DNA from: Pseudomonadota bacterium
Lineage (GTDB): Bacteria > Pseudomonadota > Gammaproteobacteria > Burkholderiales > Burkholderiaceae_C
NCBI GenBank assembly: GCA_020161065.1
Contig: JAIUPH010000018.1
Location: forward strand, 186,001 to 250,000
Length of the DNA stretch: 64,000 bases
Direction of reading: 5' to 3'
Part shown: one piece after another, positions 35,983 through 44,808 of the stretch
Position numbering within the stretch: position 1 is the stretch's first letter
Layout: each line of letters starts with the position of its first letter
Program-made: the position numbers and the translations under genes
Notes under the pieces: generated by a model
What the model saw: only the letters and a program-made list of their open reading frames with translations
Told to the model about the DNA's origin: nothing
Database searches by the model: none

Positions 35983-36885
35983 ATGAGTTCAGCCCCGTCC
36001 TTGTCACCGCGCGCCTTCGGCATGCTGCTGTTGCTGGCCTGCATGTTCGGTGGCAACCACGTGGCGGCCCGCTTCGCCTTCAACGACGGCGTCGACGTCG
36101 CCACCGCGGTGGCGCTGCGCAGCGCCGCCACCGCGCTGGTGGTGGGCCTGCTGGTGCTGCAGCAGCGCGTGTCGTGGGCGCTGGCGCCGCGCCAGCGGCT
36201 GATGCTGGGCATCGTCTCGCTGCTGGTGGCGGTGCAAAGCCTGAGCCTGTATGCCGCGGTGGCGCGGCTGCCGGTGGCGCTGGCGCTGCTGGCCTTCAAC
36301 ACCTGGCCGATGTGGACGGCGCTGTGGGCGCGGCTGCTCTACGGCCGCAGCCCGGCGCGGCAGACGCTGGTCGCGATGCCGGTCATCCTGTTCGGGCTGG
36401 CGCTGGCGCTGGACGTCTTCGGCGCCGCCTCGGGCCTGGGCGCGCAGGCGCAGTGGGGCCGCATCGGCGCCGGCGTGGCCTTCGCGGTGGGCGCCGCGGC
36501 CACCTTCGGCGTGGTGATGGTGGTCACGCAGCACGAGATCGCCGCGGTCGACGGCCGCTTGCGCAGCGCCGTCACGATGGGCGTGGTGGGCGTGCTGGGC
36601 TTTGCCGTCGCGCTGGCCCAGGGCGGGCTGCAATGGCCGCAGCACGCGCCCGGCTGGTGGGGCCTGGCGATGCTGACGCTGCTCTACGGCACCGCGTTCA
36701 CGATCATGTTCACGCTGCTGCCGCGGCTGGGCGTGGTCGGTTCGTCGCCGATCCTCAACGTCGAGCCGGTGGCCGCGATGGTGCTGGCCTGGGCGCTGCT
36801 GGGCCAGCGCATCGCGCCGGTGCAGGTGCTGGGCGCGTTGATCGTGGTGGGGACGGTGATGGTGCTGGGCTTCAGGCGAACCTGA
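35983..36885 (+). CDS. EamA/DMT-superfamily transporter
   Basis: 300 aa, ten predicted TM segments in two EamA repeats (residues about 8-140 and 160-298), as in drug/metabolite exporters of the RhaT/YdcZ type. First repeat begins [20 protein letters not shown]; second begins [20 protein letters not shown], and the closing [20 protein letters not shown] is typical. Substrate unknown. Its end overlaps the convergent hpaH gene by 14 bases. A ten-base C tract lies in its promoter region. Confidence 0.88.
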   Translation: MSSAPSLSPRAFGMLLLLACMFGGNHVAARFAFNDGVDVATAVALRSAATALVVGLLVLQQRVSWALAPRQRLMLGIVSLLVAVQSLSLYAAVARLPVALALLAFNTWPMWTALWARLLYGRSPARQTLVAMPVILFGLALALDVFGAASGLGAQAQWGRIGAGVAFAVGAAATFGVVMVVTQHEIAAVDGRLRSAVTMGVVGVLGFAVALAQGGLQWPQHAPGWWGLAMLTLLYGTAFTIMFTLLPRLGVVGSSPILNVEPVAAMVLAWALLGQRIAPVQVLGALIVVGTVMVLGFRRT

Positions 36886-37675
36886 AGCTCACCGACCCCA
36901 GCGGCCCGTAGTCGACGTGGAAGGCGTCGCCCGCCCTCGCGTTGACCGGGCGCGTGAACGAGCCGGCCAGCACGACCTGGCCGGCTTCCAGCCCTTCGCC
37001 GTAGGGCGCGATCTTGTCGGCCAACCAGGCGACGCCGGTGGCCGGGTGGTTCAGCACCGCGGCGGCGAGGCCGGTCTCCTCGATCACGCCGTTCTTGTAG
37101 AGCATGGCGCCCACCCAGCGCAGGTCGACGTCCAGCGGCCGCACCGGGCGGCCGCCGAGCACGATGCCGGCGTTGGCCGCGAAGTCGCTGATGGTGTCCT
37201 GCACCTTGCGCATGGCCTTGGTCTCGCGGTCGAACTGCTCGATGCGCGCGTCGATGATCTCGATGGCCGGCGTCACGTACTCGGTGGCCGAGAGCACGTC
37301 GAACAGCGTGACGCCCGGGCCCTTGAGCGGCTTGCCGAGAATGAAGGCCAGCTCCACCTCCACCCGCGGCGCGATGAAGCGGCCGATCGGGATGTCGCCG
37401 CCCTGCGCGAAGAACATGTCGTCCATCAGCGGCGCGTAGTCGGGCTCGTCGATCTGGCTGCTGATCTGCATCGCGCGCGAGGTCAGGCCGATCTTGCGGC
37501 CCTTGATGCGGCGGCCGTCGGCGATCTCCAGCTTCACCCATTCGCGCTGGATGGCGTAGCCGTCGGCCACCGTCATGCCGGGGTGCTGGCGGCTGAAGTG
37601 GCGCAGCGGCGTGCGGGTCTTGCGCGCCTCTTGCAGCTGGCGCGCCAGCCGTTGAATGGTGTCGTGATCGAGCAT
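36872..37675 (-). CDS. hpaH: 2-oxo-hept-3-ene-1,7-dioate hydratase
   Basis: 267 aa member of the fumarylacetoacetase-like hydratase/decarboxylase family (HpaH/HpcG). Hydrates 2-oxohept-3-enedioate to 4-hydroxy-2-oxoheptanedioate in the homoprotocatechuate meta pathway. Metal-site blocks are visible: [16 protein letters not shown] (two acidic ligands) and [15 protein letters not shown], plus [13 protein letters not shown]. Length fits the family. Last gene of the - strand hpa operon, 7 bases after hpaF. The next enzyme, aldolase HpaI, is not encoded next to it. Confidence 0.93.
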   Translation of the reverse strand: MLDHDTIQRLARQLQEARKTRTPLRHFSRQHPGMTVADGYAIQREWVKLEIADGRRIKGRKIGLTSRAMQISSQIDEPDYAPLMDDMFFAQGGDIPIGRFIAPRVEVELAFILGKPLKGPGVTLFDVLSATEYVTPAIEIIDARIEQFDRETKAMRKVQDTISDFAANAGIVLGGRPVRPLDVDLRWVGAMLYKNGVIEETGLAAAVLNHPATGVAWLADKIAPYGEGLEAGQVVLAGSFTRPVNARAGDAFHVDYGPLGSVSFRFA

Positions 37676-37682
37676 GCGGTGA

Positions 37683-38087
37683 TCAAGGTTTGACGAACAA
37701 GGGATGCAGGTTGCCGAACTTGGCGTCGAAGACTTCCGCGCCCACGTCGACCTGCAGCGTCAGGCCGACGCGGCGCTTGTGCAGCAGCGGCGCCAGAAAG
37801 GCCTTGGCGGCGTCGGCCAGCGCCTGGCCGGCGGCCTGCTGCACGGCCTCGCTGCGGCCGCGGCCCATGCGCAGGTTGAACCAGCAGAAACCGTGGTCGC
37901 CCGAGCCGTCGGCCACCGCGAAATGCGCGGCCGGATAGGCCAGCACGCGCGTGCCGCCGGTCGGGAAGACCTGCGCGCCCTGCTCGTCCTTGACCGTCAG
38001 CATCGCGTCGGCCAGGGTTCGGCACAAGGCGTCCATCTCGACCTCGGCCTCGAGGTTGGGCGTGTAGAGGATCACCAGGTGCGGCAT
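37683..38087 (-). CDS. hpaF: 5-carboxymethyl-2-hydroxymuconate delta-isomerase
   Basis: 134 aa CHMI-family protein of the tautomerase superfamily. Met is followed by Pro ([12 protein letters not shown]), giving the catalytic N-terminal proline after Met removal. FNLRMGRGR and the C-terminal [20 protein letters not shown] match the family. Converts 5-carboxymethyl-2-hydroxymuconate to its keto form in homoprotocatechuate breakdown. Sits between hpaD (10-base gap) and hpaH (7-base gap). Confidence 0.92.
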   Translation of the reverse strand: MPHLVILYTPNLEAEVEMDALCRTLADAMLTVKDEQGAQVFPTGGTRVLAYPAAHFAVADGSGDHGFCWFNLRMGRGRSEAVQQAAGQALADAAKAFLAPLLHKRRVGLTLQVDVGAEVFDAKFGNLHPLFVKP

Positions 38088-38097
38088 GCCGCGGCCC

Positions 38098-39024
38098 CTA
38101 CAGGCGGGTGGCCACCGCGGTGTAGCCCTCGGCCGCCGAGGCCATGGCCTTGGGCACGGCGTGGCCGTCCTGCGGCGTGACCGGCAGCACCACGTTGATC
38201 TGCCCGGTGCCGCTGGCGCCGAAGTACGGCGTGATCACCTCGGCGCGGCCGTCGTAGGCGCTCCAGCCCAGCAGGCCCAGCAGCATGGCGGTGTCGTGCA
38301 TGAAGCCTTCGCCGTGGCCCTTGGCGGCGTACTCGGGCAGCATCTCGCAGAAGGCCTGCCACTCGCCCTGCTGCCACATCTGCACCACGCGGTGGTCCAA
38401 CTGCTCCAGGAACGGGCTCCAGATCTTGAACGCGAACTCGGGCGCCAGGCCGTTCTGCGCAAAGCGGTGGCTCAACGAGCCGCTGGCCAGGAAGGCGACG
38501 GTGCCGTCGTAGTGTTCTTCCACCGCGCGGCGCATCGCCCAGCCCAGGCGCGCGCTGTCGTTGAGGTAGTGCACGGTGCATAACGCCGAAACCGAAACCA
38601 CCTTGAAATGCCGGTCGGCGTTCATGTAGCGCATCGGCACCAGCGTGCCGTACTCGGGCGCCAGCGTGGTCCGGTCGTGCGCCAGCGCTTCCACGCCCAT
38701 CTCGTTGGCCGTCTTCGCCAGCAGCTGGCCCAGCGCCGGGTTGCCCGGAAAGCCGTAGCTCATGTTGCTGATGAAGTGCGGCAGCTCGTTGCTGGTGTAG
38801 CGCCCTTCGAACTGCGGCGCGCAGTTGATGTGGTAGTTGGCGTTGACCAGCCAGTGCGTGTCGAACACGACGATGGTGTCGACGCCCAGTTCGCGGCAGC
38901 GGCGGCCGATCTCGACGTGGCCGTCGATCGCGTCCTGCCGCGTGCCGTGGCGCGGGCCCGGCAGCTCGCTCAGGTACATGCTGGGCACGTGGGTGATCTT
39001 GGCGGCCAGTGCAAGCTTGCCCAT
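38098..39024 (-). CDS. hpaD: 3,4-dihydroxyphenylacetate 2,3-dioxygenase
   Basis: 308 aa type III (LigB-superfamily) extradiol ring-cleavage dioxygenase using Fe(II). N-terminal AAKITHVPSMYLSELPG with the first metal His, DTHWLVNANYHIN, and LASGSLSHRF plus PEFAFKIW motifs carry the remaining ligands and catalytic His/Glu. Opens the homoprotocatechuate ring to 5-carboxymethyl-2-hydroxymuconate semialdehyde, the HpaE substrate. Length and motif order match HpaD of the meta pathway. 13 bases after the Bug receptor gene. Confidence 0.93.
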   Translation of the reverse strand: MGKLALAAKITHVPSMYLSELPGPRHGTRQDAIDGHVEIGRRCRELGVDTIVVFDTHWLVNANYHINCAPQFEGRYTSNELPHFISNMSYGFPGNPALGQLLAKTANEMGVEALAHDRTTLAPEYGTLVPMRYMNADRHFKVVSVSALCTVHYLNDSARLGWAMRRAVEEHYDGTVAFLASGSLSHRFAQNGLAPEFAFKIWSPFLEQLDHRVVQMWQQGEWQAFCEMLPEYAAKGHGEGFMHDTAMLLGLLGWSAYDGRAEVITPYFGASGTGQINVVLPVTPQDGHAVPKAMASAAEGYTAVATRL

Positions 39025-39037
39025 GACGGTGTCTCCT

Positions 39038-39991
39038 TCAGTCCAGGGTGATGCGCGCGCTGCGGATGACGCCAGCGTACTTCTCGATCTCGCTGGCGAT
39101 GAAGGCGCCGAAGCGCTCGGGCGTGCCCGGCAGCGCGGTGATGCCGCCGGCCTCGAAGGCCTGCACGACGGTGGGCGCCTTCAGCGCGGCGTTGATCTCG
39201 GCGTTCAGGCGCTGCACCACGGCGTCGCTCACGCCGCGCGGCGCCAGCACGCCGTTCCACGAATTGCTCTCCAGCTTGAGGCCTTGCTCGGCCAGCGTGG
39301 GCACCTCGGGGGCATAGGTCGAACGTTGGAGCGTGGCCATGCCCACGGCCACCAGCTTGCCGCTCTTGACGTGGCCGCGGAACTCGGGCCAGTTGCCGAA
39401 CATCACCGTCACCTGGCCGCCCAGCAGGTCGTTGAGCGCCGGCGCCTGGCCCTTGTAGGGCACGTGGATGAGGTCGATGCCGGCGGCGGCCTTCAGCATC
39501 TCGCCCGACAAGTGCGCCGAGGTGCCGTTGCCGAACGAGGCATAGCTGAGCTTGCCCGGGGCGCGCTTGGCGGCGGCCACCAGGTCGGCCAGGTTGCGGA
39601 TCTGGCTGCCGGGGTAAGCCGCCAGCACGTGCTCGGACAAGCCCATCAGCGCCACCGGGCGCAGGTCGCGCTGGCTGTCGTAAGGCAGGCTCTTCACCAG
39701 CGTCTGGTTGGCGCAGAAGCTGTTGGCCACGGTCACCAGGCTGTAGCCGTCGGGCGCCGCCTTGGCAACGCTGTCGACGCCGATCACGGTGCCGGCGCCG
39801 GGCTTGTTCTCCACCACCACCGGCTGGCCCAGCGCCTTGGCCAGTTCGGCGGCGACCAGGCGGCTGACGACGTCGGTCGTGCCGCCGGGCGGGAACGGCA
39901 CCACCAGCCGCAGCGGCTTGGCGGGCCAGGCTTGCGCTTGCGCCGCCAGCGGCAGCAGCGCCGCGGCTTGCAACAGGTGTCGGCGCTGCAT
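39038..39991 (-). CDS. Bug-family tripartite tricarboxylate transporter substrate-binding protein
   Basis: 317 aa periplasmic receptor. Signal peptide LLQAAALLPLAAQAQAWP, then the Bug hallmark LRLVVPFPPGGTTDVVSR, ENKPGAGTVIG, and IHVPYKGQAPALNDLLGGQVTVMF. Bug proteins bind small carboxylates or aromatic acids and are greatly expanded in Burkholderiales. Located inside the hpa operon (2 bases after hpaE), so it probably binds 4-hydroxyphenylacetate, homoprotocatechuate or a related acid. No TctA/TctB membrane genes are nearby. Confidence 0.9.
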   Translation of the reverse strand: MQRRHLLQAAALLPLAAQAQAWPAKPLRLVVPFPPGGTTDVVSRLVAAELAKALGQPVVVENKPGAGTVIGVDSVAKAAPDGYSLVTVANSFCANQTLVKSLPYDSQRDLRPVALMGLSEHVLAAYPGSQIRNLADLVAAAKRAPGKLSYASFGNGTSAHLSGEMLKAAAGIDLIHVPYKGQAPALNDLLGGQVTVMFGNWPEFRGHVKSGKLVAVGMATLQRSTYAPEVPTLAEQGLKLESNSWNGVLAPRGVSDAVVQRLNAEINAALKAPTVVQAFEAGGITALPGTPERFGAFIASEIEKYAGVIRSARITLD

Positions 39992-39993
39992 GC

Positions 39994-41451
39994 TCAAACT
40001 CCCCAATGCGGAATGTGGTGCGAGCCGAGGCTCACGCAGACGTTCTTGGGCTCCAGGAAGACTTCGTAGCTCCAGGTGCCGCCTTCGCGGCCGGTGCCGC
40101 TGGCCTTGGTGCCGCCGAAGGGCTGGCGCAGGTCGCGCACGTTCTGGCTGTTGACGAAGCACATGCCGGCCTCGATGCCGGCGGCCACGCGGTGGGCGCG
40201 GCCGAGGTTCTCGGTCCAGACGTAGCTCGACAGGCCGTAGGCGATGTCGTTGGCGATGCGCACCGCGTCGGCCTCGTCGTCGAACGGGATCAGGCAGGCC
40301 ACCGGGCCGAAGATCTCGTCCTGCGCGATCTTCATGCGGTTGTCGACGTCGGCAAACACCGTGGGCTGCACGAAGTTGCCGCGCGCCAGATCGCCCGCCA
40401 GCGCCGGCGCGTCCAGCCCGCCGCACAGCAGCGTGGCGCCTTCCTTCGGCCCCAGCTCGATGTAGCGTCGCACCTTCGCCAGGTGCTCGGGGCTGATCAT
40501 CGGGCCGACGATGGTCTGCTCGTCCAGCGGGTCGCCGACGCGGATTTTCTTCGCGCGCTCAACGAAGCGCGGCACGAAATCGGCATAGATCGAACGTTGG
40601 ACCAGGATGCGGCTGCCGGCGGTGCAGCGCTCGCCGTTGTTGCTGAAGATCATGAACACCGCGGCGTCGAGGGCGCGCGCGGGGTCGGCGTCGTCGAAGA
40701 TCACGAAGGGGCTCTTGCCGCCCAGTTCCATGCTGAACTTCTTCAGCCCCGCGGCCTGCACGATGCGGTTGCCGGTGGCGGTGGACCCGGTGAACGAGAT
40801 CGCGCGCACGTCGGGGTGCGAGACCAGGGCCTCGCCGGCCGTCTTGCCGTAGCCGTGCACGATGTTGAGCACGCCCTTGGGGATGCCGGCTTCGAGCGCC
40901 AGCTCGCCCAGGCGCGCGGCGGTCAGCGGCGACAGCTCGCTCATCTTCAGCACCGCGGTGTTGCCGAAGGCCAGGCAGGGCGCAACCTTCCAGGTGGCGG
41001 TCATGAAGGGCACGTTCCAGGGGCTGATCAGCGCGCACACGCCGACCGGATGGAACAGCGTGTAGTTCAGGTGCGTGGGCGTGGGGTAGGTGTGGCCGTC
41101 GACGCGCACGCACATCTCGGCGAAGTAGTGGAAGTTGTCGGCCGCGCGCGGCACCAGCTGCTTGCCGGTCTGCGCGATGACCTGGCCGGTGTCCATGGTC
41201 TCGGTGCGCGCGATCTCGGGCACGTGCTTGGCGATCAGCTCGCCCAGCTTGCGGATCAGCTTGGCGCGTTCGGCCGCCGCCATGCCGGCCCAGGCCGGGA
41301 ACGCCGCCTTGGCCGCCGCCACCGCGGCGTTGACTTCGTCGGCGCCGCCGCTGGCCACGGTGGCCAGCACGGCTTGCGTGGCGGGGTTGACGGTCTCGAA
41401 GCGCTCGCGGCTGTCGACCGCCTCGCCGTTGATCAGGTGCTGGATGTGCAT
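39994..41451 (-). CDS. hpaE: 5-carboxymethyl-2-hydroxymuconate semialdehyde dehydrogenase
   Basis: 485 aa NAD-dependent aldehyde dehydrogenase. Catalytic Cys in NNGERCTAGSR, Glu in MELGGKSPF, cofactor motif FTGSTATGNRIV, and ISPWNVPFMTATWK, all in family order. Oxidises the ring-cleavage semialdehyde to 5-carboxymethyl-2-hydroxymuconate. HpaE identity rests on operon context with HpaD, HpaF and HpaG and on the motif EIFGPVACLIPF; generic aldehyde dehydrogenases look similar. 22 bases after the decarboxylase gene. Confidence 0.92.
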   Translation of the reverse strand: MHIQHLINGEAVDSRERFETVNPATQAVLATVASGGADEVNAAVAAAKAAFPAWAGMAAAERAKLIRKLGELIAKHVPEIARTETMDTGQVIAQTGKQLVPRAADNFHYFAEMCVRVDGHTYPTPTHLNYTLFHPVGVCALISPWNVPFMTATWKVAPCLAFGNTAVLKMSELSPLTAARLGELALEAGIPKGVLNIVHGYGKTAGEALVSHPDVRAISFTGSTATGNRIVQAAGLKKFSMELGGKSPFVIFDDADPARALDAAVFMIFSNNGERCTAGSRILVQRSIYADFVPRFVERAKKIRVGDPLDEQTIVGPMISPEHLAKVRRYIELGPKEGATLLCGGLDAPALAGDLARGNFVQPTVFADVDNRMKIAQDEIFGPVACLIPFDDEADAVRIANDIAYGLSSYVWTENLGRAHRVAAGIEAGMCFVNSQNVRDLRQPFGGTKASGTGREGGTWSYEVFLEPKNVCVSLGSHHIPHWGV

Positions 41452-41473
41452 GGCAGCTTGGCTAACGTCTCAA

Positions 41474-42832
41474 TCAATTCGACACGACGGCGTCGGTGGC
41501 CTGGCCCAGCCGCGCGTAAAGCGGGTCGAGCCAGTCGCGGTGCTCGGGCTTCATCAGGCAGGCGCGCAGGCAGGCCACGGTGTCGCGGTCCCAGGCGATG
41601 TTCCACTGCGGGAACAAGGCTTTCGGGAAGCTGGCCACCGCGAGGTGCAGGCCTTCGCGCGCCGCCGCGTCGAAGATGGCTTGCGAGCGCGCCGAAACCT
41701 CCGATGCGCTGGCGCCGCGCGGCGCCCAGACGACGATGTCGAGCTCAGGCGCCAGCGCCGTCAGGAAGCGCGGGTCGGCGGCCAGCCTGGCGTGCAGCGC
41801 CAGCGCTGCTTCGCGCCCGGCCTCCAGCCCTTGCGCGAAAGCGCCGCCGCGCTGCAGCGGGAAGAGCTGCATCGTCGCCCACAGCGCCACCGCGGCGGCG
41901 CCGGCGCGCGAGCATTCGAGGCTGATCTCGCCCAAGTGCAGCTCTTTCGAGCTGAAGTAGGTGTACGGCGAATCGTGGCGGTAGAAGCGGCCGACCGACG
42001 GGTCCTTGAACAGCACGCAGCCGCAGCCGTAGGGCTGCAGGCCGTGCTTGTGCGGGTCGACGACGATGGAGTCGGCCTCGCCGATGGCGTCGAAGGCGGC
42101 GCGAGCATCCGCGCCCAGGTTGCCCGCCAGGCGGTGGTAGCCGCCGTAGGCCGCGTCGACGTGGATGCGGAAGCCGTGCCGTTCACGCAGGCGCAGGATG
42201 GCCGGCAGCGGGTCCACCGCGCCGGCCGCGGTGGTGCCCAGCGTGACGACCACGGTGCCGACGTCGCCGGCTTCCAGCGCGGCCTGCAGCGCGGCCACGC
42301 CCATGCGCGCGCGCTCGTCGTGCGCGATGGCCTGGAACGGGATCTTCAGCACCTGGGTCAGCCGCGCATGGGTGTAGTGCGCCTGCGCCGAGGCGACGAT
42401 CTTGCGCCCGGGGTGAAGCTGGTCGGCGACCCACAGCGCTTCCAGGTTGGCCAGCGTGCCTCCGCCGGTGAGGTGGCCGAGGTGCTGCGTCCAGCCGAAC
42501 ATCGCGGCGATGCCGGCCACCGCCTCGCGCTCCATCGCCGAACTGGCGCGGCCGCCGTCGAGCGCGTGGTTGTTGGGGTTGACGAAGGTCGCCAGCGCAT
42601 AAGCCAGGCGCGCCACCGGGTGCGGCGGCTTGAGCATCTGGCCGGCGTACAGCGGGTGCGCGTAGGGGTAGTTGTCCTGCAGGCGGCCGGCCACCTGCAT
42701 CAGCACCGCGGCCATCGCGTCGCCGTCGGCCGCGGGTTGCGGCGCGCTGCTCACCGGCGGCAGGTCGGCGTGGCCCGCGGCCAGGCGTTGCAAGGCCGGC
42801 GCCAGCAGCGCGAGCGATTCGGTGTCGTACAT
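41474..42832 (-). CDS. pyridoxal-phosphate-dependent decarboxylase (group II type) in the hpa operon
   Basis: 452 aa fold-type I PLP enzyme. GGGTLANLEALWVA binds the phosphate region, IHVDAAYGGYHRL stacks the cofactor, and the Schiff-base Lys is in VDPHKHGLQPYG. Group II decarboxylases act on aromatic amino acids, glutamate and others; the C-terminal part is short compared with plant enzymes. Not a standard hpa gene. Set between hpaG and hpaE with 4- and 22-base gaps, it could decarboxylate tyrosine or DOPA to feed 4-hydroxyphenylacetate formation, but no amine oxidase is in the window. Substrate unproven. Confidence 0.82.
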   Translation of the reverse strand: MYDTESLALLAPALQRLAAGHADLPPVSSAPQPAADGDAMAAVLMQVAGRLQDNYPYAHPLYAGQMLKPPHPVARLAYALATFVNPNNHALDGGRASSAMEREAVAGIAAMFGWTQHLGHLTGGGTLANLEALWVADQLHPGRKIVASAQAHYTHARLTQVLKIPFQAIAHDERARMGVAALQAALEAGDVGTVVVTLGTTAAGAVDPLPAILRLRERHGFRIHVDAAYGGYHRLAGNLGADARAAFDAIGEADSIVVDPHKHGLQPYGCGCVLFKDPSVGRFYRHDSPYTYFSSKELHLGEISLECSRAGAAAVALWATMQLFPLQRGGAFAQGLEAGREAALALHARLAADPRFLTALAPELDIVVWAPRGASASEVSARSQAIFDAAAREGLHLAVASFPKALFPQWNIAWDRDTVACLRACLMKPEHRDWLDPLYARLGQATDAVVSN

Positions 42833-42836
42833 GAGC

Positions 42837-43589
42837 TCAGATGATCAAGGTGTTGACGAGGCGGCCGATGCCGTCGATCTCGCAGGCGATCTCGTCGCCG
42901 GCGTTGCAGTTGACGGTGCCTTCCGGCGTGCCGGTGAGGATGATGTCGCCGCTTTGCAGCGTCATGAAGTCGTTCAGGTATTCGATCAGCGCGGCCACCG
43001 AGTGGACCATGTTCGCGGTGCTGCCCTGCTGCACGACGCGGCCGTTGACGGTGGTGCGCAAGGCCAGCGCCTGCGGGTCGCTGACCTCGTCGGCCGACAC
43101 CAGCCAGGGGCCCAGCACGGTGCCGCCGTCGCGGTTCTTCACGCGCAGGTTGGGGCGGTACCAGTTCTCCAGGTAGTCGCGCACCGCGTAGTCGTTGCAG
43201 ACGGTGTAGCCGGCCACGTGGGCCAGCGCGTCGGCCGCTTTGACGCGGCGGGCCGAGCGGCCGATGACGACCGCCAGCTCGCACTCGTAGTGCATGAAGG
43301 TGGCGTCGGCCGGGCGCCGCGTGAAGCCGCGGTGGCCGATCAGCGAGCCCGGGCCTTTGAGGAAGACCAGCGGCTCGTCGCGGGCCGTGGTCGTCAGCTC
43401 CTTGGCCAGTTCCTTCAGGTGGTCGGCGTAGTTCAGGCCCAGCGCGATGATGGTGCCGGGTTCGGCCAGCGGCGGCAGCCACACCACTTGGTCCTCGGCC
43501 AGCACGCGGCCGTCGGCCAGTTGCAGGCCTTGTTCGTGCGGCCGCGCTTCGTGCACGGCACCGGCGTAGGCGACGCGGGCGGTTCTCAT
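42837..43589 (-). CDS. hpaG: HpaG C-terminal-type hydratase/decarboxylase subunit (fumarylacetoacetase family)
   Basis: 250 aa FAH-family protein. Metal ligands lie in FMHYECELAVVIGR (two acidic residues) and the preceding IIALGLNYADHLKE. GDIILTGTPEGT near the C terminus is the family end motif. In Escherichia, HpaG is one chain of two such repeats catalysing decarboxylation and isomerisation of 5-oxopent-3-ene-1,2,5-tricarboxylate; here the repeats are two overlapping genes and this is the second (HpaG2). ATGA overlap with the upstream half. Confidence 0.9.
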   Translation of the reverse strand: MRTARVAYAGAVHEARPHEQGLQLADGRVLAEDQVVWLPPLAEPGTIIALGLNYADHLKELAKELTTTARDEPLVFLKGPGSLIGHRGFTRRPADATFMHYECELAVVIGRSARRVKAADALAHVAGYTVCNDYAVRDYLENWYRPNLRVKNRDGGTVLGPWLVSADEVSDPQALALRTTVNGRVVQQGSTANMVHSVAALIEYLNDFMTLQSGDIILTGTPEGTVNCNAGDEIACEIDGIGRLVNTLII

Positions 43590-44290
43590 TCGGCCTCCGG
43601 CACCAGCGTGAACGACAGCGTGCCCAGGCCGCTAGCCGAAACTGCCACCGCATGGCCGGCCGCCACGCGCGGCGCGCCGTGCGAGACGCCCAGCAGCAGC
43701 ACGTCGCCCGGCGCGAGCGTCATGAAGTCGCTGACGTCGGCCAACAGCTTCGCGGCCGGGCGGATGCGCTCGCCGGTGGTGGTTTCGTGGACGACACGGC
43801 CGTCGACCGCCACCTGCACCGCCAGCTCGTCCGGCGACGCCACCGCGGACAGCGGCCACACGCGCGGCCCCAGCGGGCAGAAGCCGTCGCGCGCCTTCAG
43901 GCGCACCGACGGGCGGTAGAAGCGGTCGTGCGGCACGCTGAGGTCGGCCACGACGACCAGACCGGCCACGTGCTGCAGCGCCTGCGCCTCGCTCACCCGG
44001 CAGGCCGTGCGGCCGACCACCAGGCCGAGAGCGGCGCCGATTTCCAGTTCGGGCACGCCGGCCGGCACCGCCACCGCGGCACCGCTGGCCACCTGCGTGT
44101 TGCGCGGCTTCAGGTACAGCACCGGTGCCTTCGGCGGCGCCTTGTAGGGCGCGGCGTGCACCGCATCGCCCAGCGACGCCAGCGCCGGCCGGTGGTTGAG
44201 CAGCACGCCGACCACCTGGCCGGACAGCCGCCAGGGCGCGAAGTCGAAGGCAAGACGTTCCATCGGCGGCAGCCACGCTCGATCACTCAC
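43586..44290 (-). CDS. hpaG: HpaG N-terminal-type subunit (fumarylacetoacetase family)
   Basis: 234 aa FAH-family protein (HpaG1). Family blocks VLLNHRPALASLGDAVH, VLYLKPRNTQV and PELEIGAALGLVVGR with acidic metal ligands, then GDVLLLGVSHGAPRVAAG replacing the usual GTPEG ending. First gene of the hpa operon and partner of the downstream half. The start is GTG at 44290, which lies inside the left arm of the outer palindrome; an alternative ATG at 44263 would remove nine residues. No clear ribosome site precedes either. Confidence 0.87.
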   Translation of the reverse strand: MSDRAWLPPMERLAFDFAPWRLSGQVVGVLLNHRPALASLGDAVHAAPYKAPPKAPVLYLKPRNTQVASGAAVAVPAGVPELEIGAALGLVVGRTACRVSEAQALQHVAGLVVVADLSVPHDRFYRPSVRLKARDGFCPLGPRVWPLSAVASPDELAVQVAVDGRVVHETTTGERIRPAAKLLADVSDFMTLAPGDVLLLGVSHGAPRVAAGHAVAVSASGLGTLSFTLVPEAE

Positions 44291-44329
44291 ATCGCAGCAA
44301 TGTAATTGCTAAGATGTGAGTGGTCAAGC
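44277..44329. promoter_or_regulatory. nested palindromes between hpaG and hpaR (MarR-type operator)
   Basis: Inner repeat AGCAAT (44296-44301) / ATTGCT (44305-44310) with a 3-base spacer has the size of a MarR-family operator. An outer perfect 10-bp repeat, CACTCACATC (44284-44293) / GATGTGAGTG (44313-44322), surrounds it and extends imperfectly to 44277 and 44329. The region must contain both divergent promoters; TAAGAT (44310-44315) is a possible hpaR -10. Confidence 0.7.
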
Positions 44330-44340
44330 ACAATCACGCC

Positions 44341-44805
44341 ATGTCAGACGACGAGGCCGCCAAGGTCTTCCGCCATCGCAATTTGCCGCTGCTGCTGCTG
44401 CAGGCGCGCGAGCGCGTGATCGCGCGCTTCCGCCCGGCGCTGAACGCCGCCGGCGTGACCGAGCAGCAATGGCGCATCGTGCGCGCGCTGCTGGAACTGG
44501 GGCCGCTGGAGCCGCGGCAGATCGTCACGCTGTGCGCGATCAGCAGCCCCAGCTTGGCCGGGGTGCTGGCGCGCATGGACGATCTGGGCGTGGTCAGCCG
44601 CGTGCGGCTGGACCACGACGCGCGGCGCGTGCAGGTGTCGCTGACGCCCAAGGGCCGCGCATTGGCGCGCAAGCTGGCGCCGCAGATCGAGACCGTCTAC
44701 GCCGCCATCGAGCAGCGCATTGGCCATCGCTTCACGCAGGATTTCTACCGCACGCTGGACGAGTTGATCGTGCTACTGGACGACGACAGCGAGCCGGCGG
44801 ATTAG
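44341..44805 (+). CDS. hpaR: homoprotocatechuate degradation repressor HpaR (MarR family)
   Basis: 154 aa winged-helix MarR regulator. N-terminal FRHRNLPLLLLQARERV matches HpaR/HpcR proteins; the HTH and wing region spans TEQQWRIVRALLELG to RLDHDARRVQVSLTPKG. Represses the divergent hpa operon and probably itself; the pathway substrate is the expected inducer. ATG at 44341 preferred because it gives the usual HpaR N terminus; a GTG at 44320 is in frame and lies inside the palindrome. Followed by a dispersed repeat that probably terminates transcription against infA. Confidence 0.92.
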   Translation: MSDDEAAKVFRHRNLPLLLLQARERVIARFRPALNAAGVTEQQWRIVRALLELGPLEPRQIVTLCAISSPSLAGVLARMDDLGVVSRVRLDHDARRVQVSLTPKGRALARKLAPQIETVYAAIEQRIGHRFTQDFYRTLDELIVLLDDDSEPAD

Positions 44806-44808
44806 CAG

